From: an uncultured Chlorobiota bacterium
GTDB taxonomy: Bacteria; Bacteroidota; Bacteroidia; Bacteroidales; JAADGE01
Direction of reading: 5' to 3'
Length of the DNA stretch: 40,738 bases
Assembly: GCA_947311445.1 (NCBI GenBank)
Contig: CAMZKV010000024.1
Location: 1 to 40,738 of the forward strand
Every line of letters begins with the position of its first letter. The stretch's first letter is position 1. Below, piece after piece: positions 27,674 through 39,500 of this stretch. A program made the translations under genes and the position numbers. The notes below the pieces were generated by a model. That model searched no databases. It worked only from the letters and a program-made list of their open reading frames with translations, and was not told the DNA's origin.

Positions 27674-29491
27674 TTAGGCTTTCACAAGTACTTTTTTGAA
27701 AATTTGTTTTTTATCAAGTTCTTTAGTAAGATTGTCTAATTCTTTCCTACTAGTATAAAGCGATTTTAGAATTTCTCGTTTAGTAACTACATAAAACTCA
27801 TCTATTTCAGAAAAAAGGCGATTATAATATGAAATGCCAGATTGTAAGTTATTAATGAAATTTGAAAAATATTTAATTTCTTTTTTTGTAAGATAAGTGT
27901 TTGATTCCGAAAACTTATTTTTAATGTATTTAATGTATATATTTAATTCTTTAATAAATAAATTAGGTCGTTTGGCATCGGAAAATTCTGTTTTTACATA
28001 AATGTGCTTTGTTATTTCTTCTAAAGTCATTTTTTTAGAAAAATATGCCATATTTGGACCCGGGCATACACTAACACCTTTCCCTTCTTTTTCAGTATCT
28101 AAATTATAATTTAATAAGGCAGAAGTTCCGAGTCCTACACATATGCAAGATTTTTCAAATAAAACATTTTTTCTCAGTTTAATATCTTTATCAGATAAAT
28201 TTTCGTTTTCTAAATCTTTTAATTTCTTATTTAAAAATCCACGAGACGCACTACATATAGGTCTTCCAGCATATTCATTATTTAATGAAAGATACTTCTT
28301 TGGACAAGTGCTTCCCGGTTTCCCTAAATCTATTAATTTTCTTTTTTCAGCATCCTTAGTATTAGCTCTAACACTATTAAAAGGTACTCCAAGAGGAGAA
28401 ATATTACTTAAATATAAATCTTTTTCTTTTGCTTCCATCAACATATTCATTGTAGCCTCATCAACAGTTGTTGCTTCCGGAACTAAAAGAAAAGGCGAAC
28501 CCCAACCTACTGAATCTAAATTATAGTGATTTATTAAAAACTTGTGTTCTTCGGCTGTACCTACTCCACCTTGCGCAGTTATTTTTAATTGTAAGTTAGT
28601 ATTTGGAATATTCCTGTTTTTATTAATTAATGCTTCCTTTAAAATATCATAAACCGACTGTAAAAGTTCCTCTTTGTTATTCTTAAATGAATCTAAAATT
28701 GGCCCCATAAGATGCCCGTCTGTTGCAAAAGCATGACCTCCACAATTAAGACCAGACTCAATTCTATATTCAGAGACCCAAAGACCTTTTTTTGCTAAAA
28801 ACTTACCTTGAATTAAGGCAGATCGATAATCACTTACTTTCAATGCAATTTTCTTTTTTATAAAGCCTTTTTTATCCGGATAAAAATCTTCAAATTGTTC
28901 TATGTAGCTATACAATCTAGGGTTCATTCCTGCCGATAAAACAATTGTTGAAGTTAAATTACTTTTTGCATAAGCTCTTAATGCTGCGTGAGCATCATTA
29001 AATTCGGTAGGAAGTTTTATTCCTTTAATATAATTTTCTTTGTCTAGTTTGGTCATTATATTAACATCAATACTTCCTCTATGTAGGTTAAGTTTTAACC
29101 AATCTTTTATGGTTGAAAAATCGAATGTATCTAAATCAACCCCTTTAAATTTTTGTTTTATAATTGAATTTTCATCAGACAGATTTATGTATCTTTTTAG
29201 CTCAGGAATATTAACTGCATTTATAATATCTTGAAAATTCTTTTTAGATAAATCATTTATTAAATTAAGATAAGAAGTTATCCTTTTAGCTCTAAAATCA
29301 CTTATCTTATTTGTTATTTCAGTATAAGTAATTTTAAATTTTTCACAATACATTTTTCTTAATTTTTCAAGAAGAATATCATCTACTAGAGAAATAACAG
29401 AATCTATCCCGTATTGAGATATTTTTAATGGAGAATCAATTGTATAGGCAATTCCCATAACAGGTATATGAAATGAATGTGTATTTTGCAT
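27674..29491 (-). CDS. Unrecognised 605-residue protein, possible FMN TIM barrel with clustered cysteines
   Basis: I do not recognise this as a named family. No signal peptide or membrane segment is seen, so it is probably cytoplasmic. The opening 'IPVMGIAYTIDSPLKISQYG' resembles the first strand of NPD/FabK-like barrels. 'TIVLSAGMNPRLYS' (182-195), 'LKITAQGGVGTAEEH' (302-316) and 'DSVGWGSPFLLVPEATT' (326-342) look like the later strands and phosphate-binding glycines of FMN barrels such as nitronate monooxygenase or glutamate synthase. Beyond the glycine motif are six of its seven cysteines apart from C49: C250 (NCGGHAF, before it), C396, C413, C449, C451 and C476 (SVCPGPN); the last five could hold an Fe-S cluster. 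The C-terminal 100 residues are helical and charged. It lies downstream of a LytTR regulator gene, with a candidate operator in the 140-base gap. Confidence 0.5.
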   Translation of the reverse strand: MQNTHSFHIPVMGIAYTIDSPLKISQYGIDSVISLVDDILLEKLRKMYCEKFKITYTEITNKISDFRAKRITSYLNLINDLSKKNFQDIINAVNIPELKRYINLSDENSIIKQKFKGVDLDTFDFSTIKDWLKLNLHRGSIDVNIMTKLDKENYIKGIKLPTEFNDAHAALRAYAKSNLTSTIVLSAGMNPRLYSYIEQFEDFYPDKKGFIKKKIALKVSDYRSALIQGKFLAKKGLWVSEYRIESGLNCGGHAFATDGHLMGPILDSFKNNKEELLQSVYDILKEALINKNRNIPNTNLQLKITAQGGVGTAEEHKFLINHYNLDSVGWGSPFLLVPEATTVDEATMNMLMEAKEKDLYLSNISPLGVPFNSVRANTKDAEKRKLIDLGKPGSTCPKKYLSLNNEYAGRPICSASRGFLNKKLKDLENENLSDKDIKLRKNVLFEKSCICVGLGTSALLNYNLDTEKEGKGVSVCPGPNMAYFSKKMTLEEITKHIYVKTEFSDAKRPNLFIKELNIYIKYIKNKFSESNTYLTKKEIKYFSNFINNLQSGISYYNRLFSEIDEFYVVTKREILKSLYTSRKELDNLTKELDKKQIFKKVLVKA

Positions 29492-29593
29492 TGTTTTTAA
29501 TTTTTAAATTCTTAGGCAAGAATAAATTAAAAACAACAGTTTAAGAATACTGAGGGTTGAAATAAATATGAAAAGGGAAGAAAAACTGAAAAT

Positions 29594-29623
29594 TGTGGCG
29601 AGTGGCACTTAATGTGTGGCGAG
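29594..29623. promoter_or_regulatory. Paired 9-bp direct repeats, candidate LytTR operator
   Basis: TGTGGCGAG occurs at 29594-29602 and again at 29615-29623, a centre-to-centre distance of 21 bp (two helical turns). LytTR regulators such as AgrA bind two 9-bp direct repeats with a 12-bp spacer, exactly this geometry. The site lies between the LytTR gene's stop and the 605-residue gene, about 103-132 bases before the latter's ATG. Arms ATTGTG / CACAAT also flank the pair, so an RNA hairpin is an alternative reading. Confidence 0.45.
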
Positions 29624-29631
29624 AAACACAA

Positions 29632-30486
29632 TTATTTATAAGCAGATATTGCTTCTTTCACCTTTAAAAGGTATTGCCGAGAAACAGGCACATCCTCACC
29701 TAAAACGTTCATTTTTAAAGCATTGCCATTTTGAGTACGAATTAATTGTTCAACAAAAAGAATATTAGCAATGCTTGTTCTATGGCAACGTATAAAAAAC
29801 TGTTTACCAGACAACTGTTCTTCAATATTCTTTAAGGTATTTCGAATTAATTTCTTTTCTGTTAAATTGTTTTTCAAATATGAAATTTCAATATAATTAT
29901 CTGCAGATTTAACAGAAATAATATCTTTATATTTTACAGATAATCTATCCGATTTGTTATTAGATAATATTTCAATTTCTTTTTCATCTTCAATTCTTTC
30001 AAACTCCTGCAACTTATTCAATAAAAGTTTATTTTGGTCTTTCAAAAGATTAAACCCGTTTTTTAATAATTTTTGTTTATGTATAACCATTAGAATTATT
30101 AATGGCAAGAGAGAGACTAAGACTATTTTAAAAACTATGTATAAACTAAGGTAAACTGAGCCAACATATCTTAAATAAAAAGCAAAAGCTGTTGCGTTTA
30201 AAACCAATAATAAAAAACCCGGAATAAAAGGCAAATTACTTTTCAGCTCATTTATATTTAACCATTTCGGAGTGAATAAAGGAAGAACTGCCAATATAAG
30301 TCCAGATATTAAAAATGTAATAATACCATATCCGGTTATAAACAATAATCGATTTTCAAAATCTACAAAATTTAATGGGAAAGGTTGAAAAAACAATATA
30401 AACAGAAAAATACTAACTCCAACAATAAATAATTTGCTAAGTTCCTCTTTTAATGATCTTATTATATCGGTTTTGATGTTTTCCAA
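29632..30486 (-). CDS. Membrane-anchored LytTR DNA-binding regulator
   Basis: A 284-residue protein: four predicted membrane helices (about 20-35, 46-71, 88-108, 113-135), a short coiled-coil (145-172), then a LytTR DNA-binding domain (180-283; 'KYKDIISVKSADNYIEISYL', 'FFIRCHRTSIANILFVEQL', 'EDVPVSRQYLLKVKEAI'). There is no receiver or kinase domain, so it is a one-component regulator that would bind DNA while held in the membrane, sensing something through its helices. A TACATTTG box lies 19 bases upstream and a terminator separates it from the giant gene. The downstream target is likely the 605-residue gene. Confidence 0.88.
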   Translation of the reverse strand: MENIKTDIIRSLKEELSKLFIVGVSIFLFILFFQPFPLNFVDFENRLLFITGYGIITFLISGLILAVLPLFTPKWLNINELKSNLPFIPGFLLLVLNATAFAFYLRYVGSVYLSLYIVFKIVLVSLLPLIILMVIHKQKLLKNGFNLLKDQNKLLLNKLQEFERIEDEKEIEILSNNKSDRLSVKYKDIISVKSADNYIEISYLKNNLTEKKLIRNTLKNIEEQLSGKQFFIRCHRTSIANILFVEQLIRTQNGNALKMNVLGEDVPVSRQYLLKVKEAISAYK

Positions 30487-30505
30487 ATTACTTTCTTTTT
30501 TTTCG

Positions 30506-30513
30506 CAAATGTA
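30506..30513 (-). promoter_or_regulatory. Bacteroidota -7 box for the LytTR gene
   Basis: On the minus strand TACATTTG matches TAnnTTTG and ends 19 bases before the ATG at 30486. Together with the upstream terminator it makes the LytTR gene a new transcription unit. Confidence 0.55.
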
Positions 30514-30537
30514 ATTAAATATTTAATACCAAAAATT

Positions 30538-30572
30538 AAAAACGTCGAACAAAAACAACTTGTTCGACGTTT
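30538..30572 (-). terminator. Intrinsic terminator of the giant gene
   Basis: On the minus strand AAACGTCGAACA and TGTTCGACGTTT pair perfectly over 12 bp, followed by T-rich sequence (TTAATTTTT). It lies 20 bases after the giant gene's stop. Confidence 0.82.
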
Positions 30573-30592
30573 AAAACTAATGATTTACTATT

Positions 30593-33500
30593 TTATCTTT
30601 TAATAACAAAAACTTTTCCTGTAAATACGCCGTACTTATTTGTAAGTTTTACAATATAAGTTCCCGAAGCATATTTTCTGAAATTAATTCTTGCTAAGGA
30701 TTCTTGTGTGTTATTAGACTGATAAACAACAGTTCCCATTGTATTAACAATTTGAACGTTCCCAATAATAGCTTCGTTTATCATTGATTTTAAATAAATA
30801 TCTGTTCCGTATGAATAAATATCAACAATAGGAGTGTCATTTGAAATTTCTTCAACATCTGTTTCAACAGAGAATACTATTCTAAATCTATCATCAAATC
30901 TTCCATTTTCAGATGAAAAATTGTATGTTAACCCGCTTGAAATTTCATAAATCTTATTGTCATAAATATCTTCAAAGAAAATTTCAGTTGTTTTTCCTAA
31001 ATTAAATTCAGGTATTTCAATTGTAAATACACCCGATTCAGGAGATTGAAAACCAATAGGAATTATTAATTCATCATAATATCCAGGCAAAGTATTAATT
31101 GAAGCAATTAAATTCTCAGATAATACACTATATATTTGTGGAACACTATACCAATCTCCGGGGAATAATTTAAAAGCATCATAATCTGCATCAAATTCTG
31201 AACTTGAATTTTCTAAAAATCTTACAACAGTTTCATCTGTATTTCCAATACCACTAACTTTAATTCTAATAATATCGGTTTCAGAATCTTTCCCATTTTT
31301 ATAAAAATGTTGGGTTGCAGTAGTTCTTGCACTTTCAGGAGTTATTAAAGTTCCTGTTGTGCTTGCATCTAGATCTCCGGCATTTTCTTTAACTTTCACA
31401 AAATATCCTTGCATAGGAGGAATAACACTTGGGTTTGTTCCGGCTGCAATGTTTGTTCCTACTCCATTATCTTGTGCTCCGTCAGCAATTACATAGTAAG
31501 AATAATTTGCTCCGTTCCAAAAGTAAATTGAATTATACAAGTTTGTTTTTGTCCAGCCCGCATCTGCCCAATCAATATGAGCAGGGTATGGATTGCCAAC
31601 AAAATTCCACCCTCTGTGAATAACATCAGGACTACTTGGAGACCCAACTACCTCAGTATTACCGGTATAAGTTAGGTTCATACTTTTGCTTCCCGTATTA
31701 AAAATACCGGAATTATTCGCACTTGTTATATTAACGGTAATATCCGAAGGACTGTAAAATCCGTATCCTTGCATTATGCTCATTTGTCCGTTTGCTTCAA
31801 CCCAATCTTCTCCCGCAGCATTCCATGTGCTTCCACTCTCTACGTATGAGTAGAAATTTGGATTATATGCCGGAGCTACAGGATCAGACTTAAATCTGTC
31901 GGTATGCGTTGTTGTTGTAGGAGATGAAACATAATGATATTGACCTCCTGAAATATACAATTCAGTTTCAACCGTTGATAATCCTCCGTATGAAATTGTT
32001 CCCAAATTAATTAGCCCTGCATTTCCTGTATTATCAGAATTTAGTCTGAAAGTTCCGTTTATTGAAAATTTTCCACTTGTAGATAATGTTTTTAAAGGCA
32101 TAACCTCTAATTTTGCACCAAAATCAATAGTTAAAACTCCTACTTCTGCATCAAATATACTAATAACAGGTTGGTTTGTAGGTGCAGAAGGAATTAAAGT
32201 GTTTGTTGAGGAAGTAGGAACTATTGCCATTGACCAGTTATTCAGATTATGCCAATCAGTTGAAACACTACCATTCCATTCATTAATTGCATGGAAAGGA
32301 TTATTAGAATCAGTTGAGCCAAATCCACAAGCACCAAAAGTTGTAAACCTTGCACCGGATTTTATAGCATCATTTGCTAAAATTGTAGGTGCAGGACTAC
32401 CTTGAAGCCTATCCTCCCAGTCTGTTCCTGTATATTCGGCAGTAGTTAGCGTTGTCAAATTGTCTATTCCGGACTCAGCACCATCTTCCCAGTAAAATGT
32501 AACAAAAGGTCCATCTCCTGCACCAACAGTTCTGTGTAATGTCCAGTGTTCATATCCGCTTACATGGTCAAGTGTTGGATTTACAACTGTTAAGTCAGAA
32601 TAAGGAGATTCAAAATATTGAGCCAGATAAGTTCCTGCACTTGACAAGTCAGAAATACCGAGTCTTGCAAATTTTAAACCGTCTCCAATTGGAAATACAA
32701 AATTAGCACTTCCTTCTTTTGCCATTGGTCCATTTATGTAACTTGCGTTTGAATTTCCCCCTGTCAAGACTATATTTGTACCCGCTGTAAGTAATTGTGT
32801 TGCAGTTGTTTCAATTATCCCATCTGTCATATTTAAACTATTACCCGTAAGGTTTAAATTTGTTTGCAATATTATTTGCGGAAACGTTCCTGAAGTATTA
32901 TTAACATTTAAATTATTAAAAGTTTCAGTCCCATAGTTTGAGATAAGTTGAGTACTTGTTCCTATTAAATTAATAGTTCCTGTTGAAGGGTTAAATACTC
33001 CCTTATTATCCCAATTACCCACTATACTTAAAGTACGGTGTAGTCCTCCATTAAGTGCAGAGCCTGTATTAATTACAATATCATTTTCTATTGTAAAATC
33101 CGAAGTTAAAGTTTTGTTAAGAGTACCTGCACAAGTAAGATCATACACATTACCTGTTCCTGTATTTGATAAATTTTGGTTTCCTCCATCTAAAACAATT
33201 ATACCATCGCCATGGTTAAATTCTCCTGTGTTTGTAAAATTTCCTCCAACATATAATGTATCTGTTGGATTTGAAACGGTAAAAACACCTGATGTTATAT
33301 CAAAATCTCCATCTATATTAAGAGATGATCCTGTCATGTATTCTGCAGATCCTGTCGAATTAATTTCAAAATGATAAAAGCTTGTATTACCTGCAATTGT
33401 TAAAAGTTTTCCGGCAGGAGCATCAAAAATAACTCTTGAGTTTCCTCCATGATTAAATATTCCGTCAATTGCCCACATATCTGCCACATTTATTGTTGTT

Positions 33501-36500
33501 GAAGACCCTGCTCCAATTATAAGTTTTCCACCAGAAACAACAATTACAGTATTATCAACATCTAAATTTTTATTATTATTAATTGTAACAAAACCTCCAT
33601 CTTCAATTTTAAGATCGTAACAAGTTCCATCGGCACCACTTCCTAATATTGGGTCGTTTCCACTTCCTCCGTTCGCAATAGAAACATCAGGTATTAGGGC
33701 AATCCCGAGTGATGTTGGAACAGCGTGAAAAGAAGGATCAACAATTGCAGGAACATCCCAATTTGTTGCCACATTCCAATCCGTATCTGTGTTTCCTGTC
33801 CAAACATATTGTTCGTGTGTAAAATCCCATACAATTCGTCCTGTTCTCTCTCCATTTGCAGGATTATCATCTTCATAATTATAGCCGGAGAGCAAACCTA
33901 ATGCATCTATAAATTCTATAACACCATTTCCAATTTTTCTTTTAACATTTGCAGATGCTCCATTATGGAAATACATTCCTGTTATTTTAATTGTATCAAC
34001 ACCTAAATCATTTTGTACCCACAGATACTGACCTGGTGATGTTCCTTCTCCCCAAACACCATTAGAAAAATTGTTTGTAGCATCAATTGTTGCTCCTGCT
34101 TTTATTCTAATTCCATTTGTGTTTGTATGTTTTACATTATAAAATTTAGCTTGAATTGTTCCTCCTGAATTAACATTAAATCCATAAGTTCCAGATTGAG
34201 ACTGTATGTATGCAGGATTATCAATATCAGATCCTACTGCAATAAACTCGCCTCCGTTATTAATTTCAACAGAAGAATTATTTGCAGGTTTTAAAACAGC
34301 GTTTTCATTTATATTAATGTTTCCTCCTACAACTGTAAGCACATCTGTTCCTCCATCACCCATATTAAATGTTCTGCTATTTAAATTAAAAGTCCCAGAA
34401 TTAATATTCATATTATGCTTAATGCTTAAATCATTATCAGTTAATGTTACATCTGAATTTGCATTAATATCAATATTATAATATGAAGAAGTGCCAGGAT
34501 TAAACAACTGATTTGCACCAGTTCCTGCAAGTATAACTTTACTGTTTTGAGAAGTAAAAATATCATTATTTATAAAATTACCTTTTACAGTTAATAAGCG
34601 ATTATTTGCAGCCATATCAAATGTTCCGTTTTTAATAATAAAATTATTATTTACTATTGTGTTTCTTGAAATTTGAATGACTGATTCTGAGTTTACGTGT
34701 AAATTATAAAAATAATTATAGCTATTGTCTACAGATTTAATTCCGAAAGGAGAATTTAAAATAACAGTTCCTGTCCCTGCTGTAAACATTCCTATATTAT
34801 TCCAATTTCCTCCAACTGCTAGAGTATCTAAGCCTGTAATCATTTTAATTGTTCCTGCAAAATCTACATCTAAGGCAACAATAAGAGTTGTATCTGTAGC
34901 AGCATTTGTGTTTAGTGTTAAAATAGCATTTTCTTGCACATTAATAGTTTTTGCTACAGCTCCATCCACATCAATAATTGGTTGATTTGTACGAGGTCCT
35001 ATTAATACATTATCAGATATTAAAGGTATTCTGTCAGGTCCGGCTGTTACCTCCCAATTCCCAATTTTGTACCAATCATTGTCCACATTTCCTGTCCACA
35101 TAACAAATGGTGGGGATATCCAATTAATAAGATTATTTGGATCATTATCATAGTCTTCTCCTGCAAACTCTCCTGAATAATCTTTAAAATCTAAAACACC
35201 TCCTACAGAAAGAGATTTAGTAACATTACTTGCTCCTCCATTAGGATTATGTGGAAATGAAACCTCTAAAATAGGATTAGCACCTGCTTCTGTGAAACTT
35301 TGATTATTTTCTATTCTTAAACAAGTTCCTCCATTAGCCGAGTTTGAAAAAGTTCCGTAACTAAAATTATAATTAGTATTAATAATACCACCATCTTTAA
35401 CATAAATACCTGCTTCTGCCATATATTCAAACAAATAATTTGCAGCACTAATACTTCCTCCACTTTCAACATTAAAATAATATCTTCCGTTATAATTAGT
35501 TACTGTTGCAATATTTGAAGCATCTCCAACTACAATCATTTCCCCTCCTGAATTTACTTTTAAGGTTCCGTAGTTAGGAAGCTGTAAAACTCCACCAGCA
35601 CCAATATCATAAGTTCCTGATATTTCTTGAACTTCTCCATAATTTCCTAATCTTACAAGATTTCCGTTTCCATTAAATGTTCCTGCCATTAAATTATAAA
35701 GACCATTCATTTGTAAATCATCTTGTAATTCATAAGTTGCTCCTGAGTTTATTGTTAAATTATTCAAAATAGAACCATTCATTTGTAAGTTAGAAGTTCC
35801 TGATGTTTTATTAAGATAGTATGTTCCTGATGCAGCAAAAGTTCCTGATAAGGCTGACATATCACCACCTACATACATAATTCTACTATTATAAAGCCTC
35901 CCACTTATTACTCTTAGGTTATTTTGAACCGTTATATCTGTATAATGTGTACGAACATCACCTACTCCTTTATTTATAGTTAATTTATAAAATGGGTTTG
36001 TATTTTTACTCTCTTCATAAATAAACATGTATGAAATATCATCATTTCCATCAAAAATAACCTCTCCTTCATGAGGAATAAATGTTGCTCCATTTTGATT
36101 ATACCAATGCCCTTCTAAATTTATTCTGTAGTTATTTGCAGTAACATCTAATGTTGCATCATCATAAAAATATAAAATACCATCAATATCAAGGTGTCCT
36201 CCTGCAGTTTTTACGCTGTTGTTAAGATAAAGTCTTCCATAAGTAATTGGAACAGGAGCAATTGTTTGTGCCATTGTACCATCGTACATTGAATAACTAT
36301 TTTCATGAAAATTGTATAGGCTAAATCCTATTGGAAAATTATTAGCTCCTCTTACATATACTCTTCTATTGTCAGTCATAGAAAATATCCCTGTTCCTGA
36401 AGTATTTGTAATTTGATTATCATTAAGCATTAAGTACATATTTGGTGCTACTATTGTTAAATCACCTGTCATATCCACGTCTTCCTCTATACCTACAATT

Positions 36501-39500
36501 CCATTATTTTTTAATAGAAGTGTATTAAATTTTGATGCTCTTATATATTGATGTCCTTCTCTATCAAACTCAATAGTTCCTGTTCCAGTGTATGCTCCTG
36601 TTCCTATCCAACGGTTACCGGAGAAAGTGTGAGTAAAACCACCGTCATCAAACCCTCCTGTTGCCTCAATTGTTACATTATTATTCATATCAATAGGATT
36701 TCCTCCTACTAAAGTTCCATTTTCAACTATTAAATTACCATTAATTACACAAGTTCCTCCTGTTGTTTTATTTCCTGAACCATCAATTGTTACTGCCCAC
36801 AAGTCGGCATTATTAATTGTTTGAGCTGCTCCATCAAAAAATACTGTTCCATGAATTGTATTATCATAATTTCCTCCTGCGTTTGAATAGTCCCCTTTTA
36901 TATAAAGTCTATAATTGTTTGCAATTGGTTGAACTGTACCTAAACTAATTAAAAAATTATCATCAACAAATATTTCATTTCTGTTTAGCATAAAAGAAGC
37001 TCCTCCGTTAAAAGTAATATTACCAAACTCAGAGTCTCTAGGGTCTATTGATATACTCCCGCTACCAGCATTAAAAATAACTGTTCCGTCTCCGTGCACA
37101 AAAAGAGCATTTTGACTTCTTGTCCAATTTCCTGTTACAGTTACTGAACTTCCGGAATTATCAACAGCCATAATTGCAACGCTACTCCCTGTTCCAACAT
37201 ACACATCGCCACTTACACTTAAATCATTTCCATTTTTTAAAGTAAGAAAACCATTAGTAATTTGTAAATTCTTACAGACCGCTCCTCCTGCATCAATTTC
37301 TGGATTATTGGGTCTTAAAGGAATAATTGCGTTTTTAGAATTATTAGGAATTCCGACAGGACTCCAATTATTAGAGTTAAACCAGTCTGTACTAACACTA
37401 CCTGTCCAATATATTTCTGACGAAGGTTTCCAGGTTATATCACCAGGATTTACAACTGCAACAGGATCTGCTTCAAAAATTTCACCTGCTAAAAGTCCGC
37501 TTACTGTGCTAGCAAAATTTATTTTTCCGTTTCCAAGTCCCGTGTCTCTTTTAACATTAAAATGGGTTGATTGAGTAGGAGTTCCGTTATAGATGAAAGT
37601 AACATTTCTTATTGAATCTGTTACAGTAGCATTACAATATAAATATGTTCCTCCTCCTGTATTTAATTCAGACCATGTTCCGTCAGAAAAATTATTTGTT
37701 GCATCAACTGTTGCATTTGCATCAACATAGAAGCCTTCATTTGATAAGTATTTCATTAGATAATACTTCGCATGAACTTTACCTCCGCTATTGATATTTA
37801 TATCTATTCGATGTATGTTTGAGTTCCAATCAGTAGAACTAACTGTTGCATTATTACCATTTACTCCTACTATTTTTAAAGTTCCTGTTACATCTAAAAT
37901 TGGGTTGTTTTGGTCTCGGCAACTAAAAATTAAAGAAGCTCCTGCATCAACATCTAGTGTCCCTCCTGTTTGTATATAATGATGTTCTGCTAATGGTTCA
38001 ACCGGGTCATTTGGGTCGTCGTTTCCTAATCTTAAAATATTTCCACTTAAATCAAGTGTGGCATTTGAACCAATTGTCATATCTTCATAAAAACGAGTTT
38101 CTTCTGTTAATGTGTAAACACGTGAGTTAGTTTGAGCTTGATTAAATGTAACAAAATCAAAACTTCCTAATCCTTGTTTTATTATTTTTGCGTCAGTATT
38201 ATTACTTTCGAATGCAAATGTATTTCCCCATGCGTACAAATAACCATCATTAGTAAAGTTCCCTGTCATTGTAACATTGTATGTAGGAGTTGTTGTTTCC
38301 GCATTTTGAGAACAACGAAGTTGTGTTCCTTCTTCAATATTCAAATTATCAATATTAATTGCTCCTTCTAAATAACGAAGTCTTGTCCATTGATCATATT
38401 TTCTAAAAGTAACATCTTGACATGTCATTGCGAGCAAATATTGTGTTCCGTTTCTGTCAAAAATAAAATTTGCGTTTGTAGTTTCCCAATTTCCTGAATT
38501 TAATGTAATTCTTTCTGAAGCAATATTATGGGTAAGGTCGTCTGCTGCACTTCCCATATTAACATTTGCATCAATTATAAATAAACCATTATTAACATTA
38601 ATCCCATTTGTTACAAATGTTTTTTGAGCATTCGTGAAATTTACTGAGTAGAAATTATTATCAGCACCTGGATTTATTGTTTGGGCTAATGCACCATTAA
38701 AGTTTACAACATATGCTGTATGATTAAATATTCCATTGTTTACCCAGTTTGCTCCATTAAAGTCTAATCTTCTTGGCAAGTAAACTGTTACTCCTGCATC
38801 AATAGTAAAATTTCCTGCAACATTATACCAATCATCTCCGCCATTATATAAAGATTTTTGTCCACTTCCTGAAAAAACGACATTGTTCATATCAAATACT
38901 GTTGCACCTGTTCCTGCATCATATAAACGCTGGTCTACTCCATCAAATGTCATAGTAGTTCCATTTGTTGGTGCATATTTTCTAATATCAATAGTTGCTC
39001 CTGCAATATTAATATTATACCCTGCATCAACTAATGTTGGTTCATTTAGCATTCTTAAATCGCCCTCAACATCAAGATTTCCATCGAGAGTCATATCAAT
39101 TTCAGCATGCGTCCATAAATATAAGTTCCCATAATTTGGTACTGAATATATTTCTTGGTCTCCAACTGTTCCTCTAAGATAAACTCTACTGTCTTTATGA
39201 AGGTTATATGTTGAAAAATTAACAGGAAATGCTTTACCTTTTGATGCTAAGTTATATGAATTTACATAGGCAGTAGGGGCAAGTGTAAATGTTTTTCCTG
39301 CACCTGTTGAAGTTATATTTACAGTATCTTGCCACAAGTATGTATCTTCCAGAATTGACATATCGCCTGTTATATCTAGGTCTTGATGAACAACTCTAAA
39401 ATACCCTGTATTTCTTTTAATTACATTGTTAAAATTTGTAATATCTGCATCTACAGTAAAAGAATTTCCAAAATGATTTAATGTTCCGTTTGCTCCCCAA

